Below, piece after piece: positions 1 through 8,055 of a stretch of 64,000 nt of DNA. The translations under genes were made by a program, and so were the position numbers. The notes beneath the pieces were generated by a model. It was not told the DNA's origin. It did no database searches and worked only from the letters and a program-made list of their open reading frames with translations. Position 1 is the first letter of the stretch. Every line of letters starts with the position of its first letter. Source of the stretch: Mucilaginibacter inviolabilis. Lineage in GTDB: Bacteria; Bacteroidota; Bacteroidia; Sphingobacteriales; Sphingobacteriaceae. Where the stretch lies: contig NZ_JAANAT010000001.1 of assembly GCF_011089895.1 (NCBI RefSeq), positions 1,178,001 to 1,242,000 of the forward strand, given 5' to 3'.

Positions 1-3000
1 AGTTTTCTGATAATATACTGATTGGACAGGAATTGAATGGCCTTATAGGCATCAATAATATTACCGATCCTGCTTATACCATTGATGGCAGTACGGTGAA
101 AGTTTATTCGCCCGAAAGTCTTCAGGGCAATTACAGTGTATTTGTAAATGAAGGGGTTGAGAACATCTCGCATAAAAAAATCACAAAAACGTATACAGCC
201 AGTGTCTTTTTTGAGAATCGGTTACCGGCTGTAACCATACCTGGTAAAGGTGTTATCCTCCCCGACTCCGGTAAATTGATGATGCCTTTTGAAGCGGTGA
301 ATTTGAACGCTGTTGATGTAAGTATCATTAAGATTTATGAAAGCAATGTGCCTCAGTATTTTCAAAGTAATGGTTTTGATGGTGGGCAGGAATTACGTCA
401 GGTTGGTAAACCTGTAGTTCAGAAAACCATCAGGCTTGATAATGATAAAAGCCTTAACCTGAATAAAAAGAATCGTTTTATGCTGGATCTGGATCAGATG
501 ATCCGCACAGAACCAGGAGCGATATACCGCGTCGTGATCGGCTTCCGGAAAGAATACTCCCTGTATAACTGTAGCGTTGCCGGAGCAGGCGTAAAAAGTA
601 GTAATAGCGATGGCGATGATGAGGGATATGATGGAGGGGAATATTATAATGATAACAGCAAGGTAAATGATGAGGATGACGACTTTTGGTCGCGTTATGA
701 CAATTTTTATCCGGAGGGTTATAACTGGCAGGACAGAAACAATGCCTGTACCCCATCCTACTTTACCAAACAGCGTTGGGCAACACGTAACATTATAGCT
801 TCAAACATTGGCCTTATAGCCAAACGAGGTACCAACAATAATATGCTGGTGGCGGTGACTGATATTCTAAGCGCTCAGCCCATGGATGGTGTGGACCTTG
901 AACTGCTGGATTATCAGAAACAGGTGATCTACAAAACCACGTCGGGCAGTGATGGCATTGTCAAATTTGATCTTAAACGAAAACCTTACTTACTGGTTGC
1001 CAAAAAAGGCGCTCAGCGCGGTTATCTGAAATTGGATGATGGCAGCTCCCTGCCCCTCACCCGTTTTAATGTAGGTGGCGAAGAAGTGCAGAGCGGTCTT
1101 AAAGGTTTTATATATGGCGAGCGGGGTGTGTGGCGCCCGGGCGATTCCATATATGTATCATTTATACTGGAGGATAAACTAAAAACACTTCCGGCAGATC
1201 ACCCGGTTCAGTTTGAGTTATATGACCCTAATGGTAAGTTATATAAGCGTATCAGCAAAACAACAGCTTTAGATGGCTTTTATAGCTTTCACACTTCTAC
1301 AGAAACCTCCTCACCAACCGGTAACTGGACTGCTAAGGTAAAGGTTGGCGGTGCCTTATTTGAAAAGAAGATCAAGGTAGAGACTATTATGCCTAACCGC
1401 ATGAAGTTGAATCTTTCGTTTGGCGGTGCTGCGGAATTAACCAAAGGCAATAATGCCAATGGTAAGCTGAGCGCGCAATGGTTATTTGGTGGGGCTGCGC
1501 AAAATCTCAAAGCCAAGGTCGACGCTTTTTTAACACCCCAAACCACAAGCTTTAAAAAATACGAGGATTATGTTTTTGATGATCCAACACTGGCTTTTAA
1601 CACACAAACCCAAACGGTATTTGACGGCAAGCTCAGCGCCGATGGCTTAGCTGACGTAGATGCTAATATCAATGTAGAAAAACAGGCACCTGGACAGCTA
1701 AGGGCTAATTTCCTGGTTAAAGTATTTGAACCTGGCGGTAATTTTAGTATACAGCAAACTACCTTGCCTTATAACGTATATCCGGGCTATGTAGGTATTA
1801 AAACGCCACATGGCAGCGAGCTTTCGGGCATGCTGGTTACGGATCAGGATCATGAGGTTGACATAGCTGATGTAGATGTACATGGCAATGCATTGGCCGG
1901 AGCCCGTACTGTTCAGTTAGAATTGTATAAAGTACAATGGCGCTGGTGGTGGGATCAAACCGGCAACGAAACAAGTAATTTCACACAGGATAAATACAAT
2001 AAGCTTATTAAAGCTGCAACCGTAGAAGTTACCAACGGGCATGGTAAATGGATTCTTCGTGTACCTAAAGCCGATTGGGGCCGCTACCTGATCAAGGTAA
2101 AAGACGAGCAAACGGGACACTCTACTGGAAAATTCATTTATGTGGATTGGCCAAACTGGTCGGAAAGGTTACAGCAAACCAACCCTACTGAAGCAGCGAT
2201 GCTGTCATTCACATCCGATAAAACCAGTTACAAAGTGGGTGAACAGGCAACATTAACCATACCAACAGCTGTCGATGGTCGCGCATTGATCAGCTTTGAA
2301 AACGGTAGTAAGGTTTTAAAAACAGCCTGGATAGATACTAAAAAAGGCCAAACGCAATACCATTTTACTGTTGATGAAACTATGGCCCCTAATGTATTTG
2401 TGAATGTTACCTTATTGCAAAGGCATTCGCAAACCGTTAACGACTTGCCTATCCGTATGTACGGCGCTATTCCATTACAGGTTGATAATCCGGAAACTAT
2501 CTTGAAACCAGTGATCAGCATGCCAGACAAAATACGACCTGAAACACAGTCGGCCATTACCGTATCTGAGGCATCAGGAAAGGAAATGACTTATACCATT
2601 GCCATAGTTGATGAAGGCTTACTGGATATCACCAATTATAAAACACCTAGCCCGCATGAAGCTTTTTACGCAAGGGAAGCGCTCGGGGTAAAAACCTGGG
2701 ATCTATTTGATTATGTAATAGGCGCTTTTGGTGGCGGACTGGAACGTATTTTAAGTATAGGTGGAGATGGCAACCTGGGCACTAACAAAAATGTGTCTGT
2801 GAATCGTTTTAAACCAGTTGTGAAATTCATGGGGCCATTTCATCTGGGCAAAGGCGAAAAGCAAACTACGCCCTTTAAATTGCCTCAATATGTGGGCTCT
2901 GTTAAGGCGATGGTAATTGCCGGTCACGATGGCAGTTATGGTTTTGCTGATAAAGCTGTGGCCGTGAAGAAACCACTGATGATATTGGCCACATTACCTC

Positions 3001-4802
3001 GTGTGCTTGGCCCAACAGAAAAAGTGCAGTTACCTGTTACCGTATTCGCTATGGAACCGAATATTAAAACGGTTACGGTGTCGGTACAATCAAATGCATT
3101 CAGTAACCTGACAAATAATAACACCAAAACAATAACCTTCGCTAAAACTGGAGACCAACTGGTTACATTTGATCTGGATGTTAAAGATTTTGTAGGTGTA
3201 GGAAAAGTAAAGATCATTGCCAAAAGTGGCTCTGAAACTGCTGCTTATGATGTGGAGCTGAATGTGCGTAACCCTAATCCACCAGTAACCCGGGTATTGG
3301 AAAAGGAACTCAATCCAGGCGAGGTTTGGAATGCAGCATATCAGGCCATAGGCATTAGCGGAACTAATAAAAATACACTCGAAATTGCTTCTATACCTCC
3401 TTTAAACCTAAGCAAACGACTCGATTATCTGATAGCTTATCCGCATGGTTGCGTAGAGCAAACTACATCTTCGGCTTTCCCGCAATTGTATTTAGGCCAA
3501 TTACTTGATCTTTCACCTATTCAAAAGGCTGAAGCGGAACGTAATATCAAAGCTACCATTAACAGGCTTAACGGCTTCCAGGTACAGGGAGGTGGTTTGA
3601 GCTATTGGCCGGGTTATGGTGACGCAGATGAGTGGGGAACCAATTACGCCGGCCATTTTATGCTGGCGGCCCAAGCTAAAGGTTATAGTATGCCGATTGG
3701 TTTTATTGAGCAATGGAAAAAATATCAAAAACAAAAAGCCCAAACCTGGGCACCGGATCCGCATAAATTTTACGGTGATGATTTGAATCAGGCCTATCGT
3801 TTATACCTCCTTGCTTTAGCAGGTTCCCCCGAATTAGGCGCAATGAACCGGCTCAGGGAGTTTAAGTATTTAAGCATTGAGGCAAAATGGCGATTGGCAG
3901 CAGCTTATAAACTTGCCGGGCAACCCGAAGCCGGCTTAAGAATGGTTGCTGGTTTACCCACCACCATAAAGCCATATAATACCATGTATGGAACTTATGG
4001 CTCCGACCTGCGCGATGAAGCGATGATACTGGAAACCCTTACTTTGCTTGGACAACAGCAAAAAGCAGCAGGATTATTACGCACTGTGGCTTCGAGATTA
4101 TCCCAGGATGACTGGTACAGTACCCAAACCACGGCTTACTCCCTTATTGCCATAGCGCAATATTGCGGGCAAAACAAAGCCGCTAGCAAGCTTATTTTTA
4201 GATATGATGGCGGAGCATCAAAGGGCAATATTAATTCCGCTTCTTATATATGGCAAGCTGGTTTGGCTGCAAACGGCGGAAAAGTGATGGTTAAGAACAA
4301 TGGCACCAACAAGCTATATTTAAGACTCATACAAAAAGGCCAGCCTTCATCGGGGCTTGATGTAAAAACCTTTATTGATCCGCAGGTGATGGATATGAGG
4401 GTAGGTTATTTTACGATGGGTGGTAAACCTATTGATCCAACAACCTTAAAACAGGGTACCGATTTTGTTGCCCAGGTTAATATTAAAAACCCTGGCAGAC
4501 GTGGCCGGTATGATAATTTAGCACTTACACAGATATTTCCATCTGGTTGGGAGATATTGAATAGCAGAATGCTGAACAATGACGAGGCATTCAAATCCTC
4601 ACCATCTGATTACAGGGATGTTCGGGACGACCGGGTGAATACTTATTTTAGCTTAGTGGAAGGTAAAGAGGTTACCTACTATGTAATGCTCAATGCTGCC
4701 TATGCAGGTCATTACTACTTACCGGCAGTGTATTGTGAGGCTATGTACAACAGCACCATCAACAGCTTAATTAAAGGACAATGGGTTGATGTATTAAAGT
4801 AA
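1..4802 (+). CDS. Alpha-2-macroglobulin family protein, 5'-truncated
   Basis: The reading frame is open from base 3 to the TAA at 4800-4802, so the gene enters from the left. The first start-like codon inside the window (TTG at 33) is internal, not a real start. About 1600 residues remain. Numbering from base 33, an MG2-type beta domain with a GERGVWRPGD motif lies near residues 360-450, and the A2M core domain near 900-1000. The thioester motif GCVEQ has its Cys at 1140 (codon 3450-3452), inside an alpha-helical thioester domain spanning about 1110-1400, followed by a receptor-binding-like C-terminus. Bacterial A2Ms are periplasmic or lipid-anchored protease traps; a bait cut exposes the thioester, which captures the protease. 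The retained Cys and Gln suggest a working thioester. An Asp/Glu/Gly/Tyr-rich insert at about 190-218 is unusual. The signal peptide or lipobox would lie outside the window. The family is clear; the target protease is unknown. Confidence 0.93.
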   Translation, partial: FSDNILIGQELNGLIGINNITDPAYTIDGSTVKVYSPESLQGNYSVFVNEGVENISHKKITKTYTASVFFENRLPAVTIPGKGVILPDSGKLMMPFEAVNLNAVDVSIIKIYESNVPQYFQSNGFDGGQELRQVGKPVVQKTIRLDNDKSLNLNKKNRFMLDLDQMIRTEPGAIYRVVIGFRKEYSLYNCSVAGAGVKSSNSDGDDEGYDGGEYYNDNSKVNDEDDDFWSRYDNFYPEGYNWQDRNNACTPSYFTKQRWATRNIIASNIGLIAKRGTNNNMLVAVTDILSAQPMDGVDLELLDYQKQVIYKTTSGSDGIVKFDLKRKPYLLVAKKGAQRGYLKLDDGSSLPLTRFNVGGEEVQSGLKGFIYGERGVWRPGDSIYVSFILEDKLKTLPADHPVQFELYDPNGKLYKRISKTTALDGFYSFHTSTETSSPTGNWTAKVKVGGALFEKKIKVETIMPNRMKLNLSFGGAAELTKGNNANGKLSAQWLFGGAAQNLKAKVDAFLTPQTTSFKKYEDYVFDDPTLAFNTQTQTVFDGKLSADGLADVDANINVEKQAPGQLRANFLVKVFEPGGNFSIQQTTLPYNVYPGYVGIKTPHGSELSGMLVTDQDHEVDIADVDVHGNALAGARTVQLELYKVQWRWWWDQTGNETSNFTQDKYNKLIKAATVEVTNGHGKWILRVPKADWGRYLIKVKDEQTGHSTGKFIYVDWPNWSERLQQTNPTEAAMLSFTSDKTSYKVGEQATLTIPTAVDGRALISFENGSKVLKTAWIDTKKGQTQYHFTVDETMAPNVFVNVTLLQRHSQTVNDLPIRMYGAIPLQVDNPETILKPVISMPDKIRPETQSAITVSEASGKEMTYTIAIVDEGLLDITNYKTPSPHEAFYAREALGVKTWDLFDYVIGAFGGGLERILSIGGDGNLGTNKNVSVNRFKPVVKFMGPFHLGKGEKQTTPFKLPQYVGSVKAMVIAGHDGSYGFADKAVAVKKPLMILATLPRVLGPTEKVQLPVTVFAMEPNIKTVTVSVQSNAFSNLTNNNTKTITFAKTGDQLVTFDLDVKDFVGVGKVKIIAKSGSETAAYDVELNVRNPNPPVTRVLEKELNPGEVWNAAYQAIGISGTNKNTLEIASIPPLNLSKRLDYLIAYPHGCVEQTTSSAFPQLYLGQLLDLSPIQKAEAERNIKATINRLNGFQVQGGGLSYWPGYGDADEWGTNYAGHFMLAAQAKGYSMPIGFIEQWKKYQKQKAQTWAPDPHKFYGDDLNQAYRLYLLALAGSPELGAMNRLREFKYLSIEAKWRLAAAYKLAGQPEAGLRMVAGLPTTIKPYNTMYGTYGSDLRDEAMILETLTLLGQQQKAAGLLRTVASRLSQDDWYSTQTTAYSLIAIAQYCGQNKAASKLIFRYDGGASKGNINSASYIWQAGLAANGGKVMVKNNGTNKLYLRLIQKGQPSSGLDVKTFIDPQVMDMRVGYFTMGGKPIDPTTLKQGTDFVAQVNIKNPGRRGRYDNLALTQIFPSGWEILNSRMLNNDEAFKSSPSDYRDVRDDRVNTYFSLVEGKEVTYYVMLNAAYAGHYYLPAVYCEAMYNSTINSLIKGQWVDVLK

Positions 4803-4850
4803 AGTAAAATAAGTCACATGGATATTTATAAACATTATTGATTCAAAACA

Positions 4851-4880
4851 AAAAAGACCCGCTATTTAGCGGGTCTTTTT
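4851..4880. terminator. Bidirectional intrinsic terminator
   Basis: A perfect inverted repeat AAAAAGACCCGCTA / TAGCGGGTCTTTTT with a 2-nt centre gives a U-tract on both strands. It lies between the convergent stops of the macroglobulin gene (4802, +) and the PorT-like gene (4899, -), so it can end transcription from both sides. Confidence 0.9.
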
Positions 4881-4898
4881 TAAAAGATCATTTTTTCT

Positions 4899-5501
4899 TT
4901 ATAGCGAAAATAATTTGTAAGCCAGAGCAAGGCTAAAAACGTTTACCCGTGTATGTGAATTACCATCACCGTAAGCAATTTTGTTTAAACCACCTTCGTA
5001 ACGTAAATCAACCGAGAAACTTCTGATATCAACACCAGCACCAATCTGAAAACCATAATTGGCACTTTTATAATTTAGATGTGTGGCTTCACCGGCAGAT
5101 TCTGCAAAACTTTGATTCTTATCTACAGCAAACGAGAGTACAGGTCCGCCGTAAAAACGGCCGCCCAAGCCAAATGCACCTATTTTGCCGCCTAACAATA
5201 AAGGTACATCAATACTGGTAAATTTAGCTTTGTTCTCAGGTTCATTTGGGGCACTTACATTAATATTCTTGCTGGTAAGATAAAGTTCTGGTTGAAAATT
5301 AAACCCTAAACCACCTACCCTGGCCCAAAAACCCGCCAAATAACCTGCACGATTATTATTATTAAATACTCCGTTTGAAGGAAAAGAGGCATAGTTTAAA
5401 CCACCTTTTACACCAAATGAAAAACTAGGTATTACCTGGGCAGAGGCCATACCGATAGTGAATAAGCAGATACTTAAAGTTAAAATAATTGTTTTTTTCA
5501 T
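4899..5501 (-). CDS. PorT-family outer-membrane beta-barrel protein
   Basis: 200 aa. The N-terminus (MKKTIILTLSICLFTIGMAS) is a signal peptide ending near AQ at residues 21-22. The mature part opens with FGVKGGLNYAS and continues as alternating aromatic/Gly beta strands ending in LALAYKLF, typical of the Bacteroidota outer-membrane barrel family (PF13568, PorT-like). It probably forms a small 8-strand barrel in the outer membrane. It is transcribed alone, convergent with the macroglobulin gene and downstream of tolC; the 188-bp gap and a palindrome at 5577-5630 separate it from tolC. No substrate or partner can be inferred. The ATG at 5501 is the only start giving a signal peptide. Confidence 0.8.
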   Translation of the reverse strand: MKKTIILTLSICLFTIGMASAQVIPSFSFGVKGGLNYASFPSNGVFNNNNRAGYLAGFWARVGGLGFNFQPELYLTSKNINVSAPNEPENKAKFTSIDVPLLLGGKIGAFGLGGRFYGGPVLSFAVDKNQSFAESAGEATHLNYKSANYGFQIGAGVDIRSFSVDLRYEGGLNKIAYGDGNSHTRVNVFSLALAYKLFSL

Positions 5502-5576
5502 GTTTTAGAATTGTTTTTAAGGTGATTGATGTAAAAGCGTTAATACTGTTGTAAACTAAACGTTTTATAATTAGCA

Positions 5577-5630
5577 ATATCCGGCTCATAATGTTTTATA
5601 ATTTTATGCAAAACACTATGAGCCGGATAT
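5577..5630. repeat. 14-bp inverted repeat between tolC and PorT-like gene
   Basis: ATATCCGGCTCATA (5577-5590) and TATGAGCCGGATAT (5617-5630) are perfect complements around a 26-nt AT-rich loop. It begins 59 bp after the tolC stop (5690, minus strand). There is no U-tract on either side, so it is either a weak terminator or RNA-stability hairpin for the ATPase-tolC unit, or a dispersed palindrome. Confidence 0.6.
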
Positions 5631-5689
5631 CAGGATTTAAAATCTGGGAATAAAAGTATAAATTTTTTACAGAATCAGTGTAATTCTAT

Positions 5690-7120
5690 TTACCATGATA
5701 GCCGCCCCATATAGTAATCAAGTACTTTATTATAAATATAACAATCGTAACGGGCATTAATGAGATTGATATTGGCCTTATCAAAATTATTTTTAGCTAC
5801 TACAAAATCAACTGAAGTTAGCACACCTGCATTAAAACGGATTTCGGCCGTTCTGAAAGATTCTTTGTAAGCTTTAACCTGCTCCACCAATACATTGTAT
5901 CTGTTATAGGCCAATGTCATATTCACATAAGCTTGTTCTACATTCTGGCGTAAAACATTTTTGGTGTTTTCTTCTATATACTTTGATTCCTGCAGATTAA
6001 TTTTGGCAAGCTTAACCTTGTTTTGGTTTTGAAAATAATTCAAAATAGGTATAGTTAATCTAATACCGAACTGCGTTCCATAGTTATTTTTAAACTGGTC
6101 ATAATAACCTATGTTTTTGTAGACATTATCATATTGTGTTGTATAAACGGTGCTTTTACCTGTTGGGGTATTAACAAATTGCTTAGTTGGTACTATAGAT
6201 GAATCGCTAACGGTAGAGTTTTGTGCGGCACTTGAGTAGTTAGTTGTTATTCCGCCAAATAAAGAAATTGTAGGTGATAAGGCCCCCTTGGCTACCTTTA
6301 CACCTTTTTCGGCGCTTTGCCGTCTTAATTCTGCAGCCTTTACATAAGCGAGTTGTTTTAACGCAGTATCAAATACCTGATCAGCATTTTCACCGGTTTG
6401 TTTGGCAACATCCTGCACACTTATAGGTTCCAGTTTTATGTTTCTATTATAAGGAATATTCAATATCTGAACCAGACTCAGTTTCGATGCCTCCAGATTG
6501 TTCTTGGTATTTACTAAGTTAAGTTCATTATCACCATAGGTACCCTTTAGGTCATACAAGTCTGAAGGCAATTTATTAGCACCATCTTTTTCTAATATCT
6601 CCAGCCTTTCAACCTGTTTCTTTGATACATCAAGTTGATTATAGGCCTGGGCTAATAGCTCTGTATTATCTAATACTAAAAGATAAGCGGTTATCACATT
6701 AATAGTTACCTGATCTTTTGCCTGTTGAAAATCCATTTTACCAGCCTGATAGGCCAATGACGTTTGCTTAATAGCATTTAAGTTTTGCAGCCCGCTAAAT
6801 AGGGTTAAACTGGCATTTAAGCTGTAATTGCCAGCTGTATATGATTGAGTTACATAGCTGTTTGTGAACGGGTTGATACTGCGCCCACTATTGAGGCTAT
6901 GATCAACCTGACCGTTTAATGATGGTAACAAATTCTCTTTAGCCTGCGTATAGCCTATCTGTAAGCGTTGCATCTGAAGGGCATTTTGTTGTACTACCAG
7001 GTTGTTTTTTATAGCAAGATCTATACACTGGCGTATAGTGGTTAGGGTATCTGTTTGTGCCTGAGTTTTGACGGCTGATAATATCGTCAACCCCAAAAAT
7101 ATAAGTTTAAAGTATCGCAT
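5690..7120 (-). CDS. TolC-family outer-membrane efflux channel
   Basis: 476 aa from the ATG at 7118-7120 (MRYFKLIFLGLTILSAVKTQ, a signal peptide ending in AQA). A longer frame reaches 7162, but that start would overlap the ATPase gene by 32 bp and bury the signal peptide behind 14 polar residues, so I reject it. The rest shows the duplicated TolC/OEP pattern: two long heptad coiled-coil blocks (about 30-220 and 260-470) with barrel-strand segments rich in Asn/Ser/Tyr. This is the outer-membrane conduit of a tripartite exporter. It starts 10 bp after the satellite ATPase gene and shares its promoter (UAS 7949-7987), while the matching adaptor gene is far away at 42467. It is the only outer-membrane channel in the locus, so it probably serves all thirteen permeases. 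Confidence 0.9.
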   Translation of the reverse strand: MRYFKLIFLGLTILSAVKTQAQTDTLTTIRQCIDLAIKNNLVVQQNALQMQRLQIGYTQAKENLLPSLNGQVDHSLNSGRSINPFTNSYVTQSYTAGNYSLNASLTLFSGLQNLNAIKQTSLAYQAGKMDFQQAKDQVTINVITAYLLVLDNTELLAQAYNQLDVSKKQVERLEILEKDGANKLPSDLYDLKGTYGDNELNLVNTKNNLEASKLSLVQILNIPYNRNIKLEPISVQDVAKQTGENADQVFDTALKQLAYVKAAELRRQSAEKGVKVAKGALSPTISLFGGITTNYSSAAQNSTVSDSSIVPTKQFVNTPTGKSTVYTTQYDNVYKNIGYYDQFKNNYGTQFGIRLTIPILNYFQNQNKVKLAKINLQESKYIEENTKNVLRQNVEQAYVNMTLAYNRYNVLVEQVKAYKESFRTAEIRFNAGVLTSVDFVVAKNNFDKANINLINARYDCYIYNKVLDYYMGRLSW

Positions 7121-7130
7121 TATTGTATGA

Positions 7131-7808
7131 TCAGAGTTGTTTTGAAGATTCGATTTTACCATCTAAAAGATTAATGATACGCGAACCGTATTCGGCATTT
7201 TTTTCGGAGTGCGTTACCTGAATAATAGTAACCCCGTCTTCTTTATTTAGCTTACGGAATAATTCCATTATCTCCTCCCCTTGTTTAGAATTTAGGTTGC
7301 CAGTCGGCTCATCAGCCAGTAACAATTTGGGTTTAGCTATCAGTGCACGGGCTATGCCCACCAACTGCTGTTGTCCGCCTGATAATTGTGCAGGAAAAAG
7401 ATCTTTTTTACCTACAATATTAAAACGATCCAATATATCGGCTACCATAGCTTTACGCTCAGCTCCCTTAAAATCCTGATAAATTAATGGTGTTTCGATG
7501 TTTTCGTAAACGGTAAGCTCATCAATTAAATGGTATGCCTGAAAAACAAAGCCAACATACTGCTTGTACAAAGCCGAACGCTGTTTTTCTTTCAGTTGAT
7601 GTACTGCATGACCGGCAAAATAGTGGTATCCTTCTGATGGTTCGTCAAGCATACCGATGATATTAAGTAAGGATGATTTACCCGAACCCGAGGGCCCCAT
7701 AATAGACACAAACTCGCCTTCATCAATTTCAAGACTAAGATCATTAAGAACAAAATTTTTAAGCCCGCTTACCTGGTAGTATTTCGAAATATGTTGGAGT
7801 GATAGCAT
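7131..7808 (-). CDS. ABC transporter ATP-binding protein (LolD/MacB-type), satellite copy
   Basis: 225 aa. Walker [10 protein letters not shown] at 38-46, Q-loop FVFQ at 87-90, signature LSGGQ at 142-146, Walker B LLLADE at 162-167 and H-loop His at 200: the class that drives FtsX-type (type VII) mechanotransmission transporters. Three positions differ from the family norm and from the locus's other ATPase: Leu instead of Arg after LSGGQQQ (149), Gly instead of Ala (151), and Asn instead of Asp in the D-loop (GNLNS, 173). Catalytic Glu and His are kept, so it probably hydrolyses ATP, perhaps with changed coupling. It is the first gene of its unit, followed 10 bp later by tolC, with the dyad enhancer 140 bp upstream. 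It may pair with some of the permeases or form mixed dimers with the other ATPase; this is inference. Confidence 0.93.
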   Translation of the reverse strand: MLSLQHISKYYQVSGLKNFVLNDLSLEIDEGEFVSIMGPSGSGKSSLLNIIGMLDEPSEGYHYFAGHAVHQLKEKQRSALYKQYVGFVFQAYHLIDELTVYENIETPLIYQDFKGAERKAMVADILDRFNIVGKKDLFPAQLSGGQQQLVGIARALIAKPKLLLADEPTGNLNSKQGEEIMELFRKLNKEDGVTIIQVTHSEKNAEYGSRIINLLDGKIESSKQL

Positions 7809-7880
7809 TTTAAATAATCGTTTTGGTTAGTACTTATAAGTTTTTGTTTAAAAATATCAATTCATTTCTTGCAATCAAGT

Positions 7881-7897
7881 ATCAATAATATACCAAA
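7881..7897 (-). promoter_or_regulatory. Sigma-54-like promoter of the ATPase-tolC unit (-24 box conserved)
   Basis: The minus strand reads TTTGGTATATTATTGAT. The TGGTAT box lies 55 bp from the edge of the dyad pair at 7949-7987, matching the other three units (54 bp). The -12 half is poor (TGAT where TTGC is expected). A second candidate nearby, TTGATAC then TTGCA, has a good -12 but a weak -24. Confidence 0.5.
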
Positions 7898-7948
7898 CTA
7901 TTAATTATCTAAAAATCAATTGATTATACCAATCATTGTCATGGATAC

Positions 7949-7987
7949 TGTTCGCTTACGTAACACGGAGCGTACGGTTATGATACA
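7949..7987 (-). promoter_or_regulatory. Tandem-dyad enhancer (UAS) copy 1
   Basis: Two 17-bp dyads, TGTTCGCTTACGTAACA (7949-7965) and CGTACGGTTATGATACA (7971-7987), are separated by 5 bp, so their centres are 22 bp apart (two helical turns). The outer core CGGTTATGATACA is identical in all four copies in this window. It lies upstream of the ATPase-tolC unit and is the likely binding site of the NtrC-type regulator encoded at 44065. Confidence 0.75.
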
Positions 7988-7990
7988 ATG

Positions 7991-8053
7991 AAAAAGCCGA
8001 AAACTTAAGGCAGAAAGTTAAAATCTTTCTTGTCCTAAGCTTTCGGCTTTTTT
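7991..8053 (-). terminator. Terminator of the five-permease unit
   Basis: AAAAAGCCGAAAACTTAAGG (7991-8010) pairs imperfectly with CCTAAGCTTTCGGCTTTTT (8034-8052). On the minus strand the hairpin begins 3 nt after the stop of the permease gene ending at 8056 and finishes in a U-run. It separates that unit from the next promoter. Confidence 0.85.
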
Positions 8054-8055
8054 GT

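Noticed and set aside
33..35. TTG as the start codon of the macroglobulin gene
   Set aside because: The frame is open upstream to base 3 and the encoded residues fit the beta-domain fold, so the gene is simply cut by the window edge.
7121..7162. Longer tolC start at 7162 overlapping the ATPase gene
   Set aside because: It would place 14 polar residues before a clear signal peptide that begins at the ATG at 7120.
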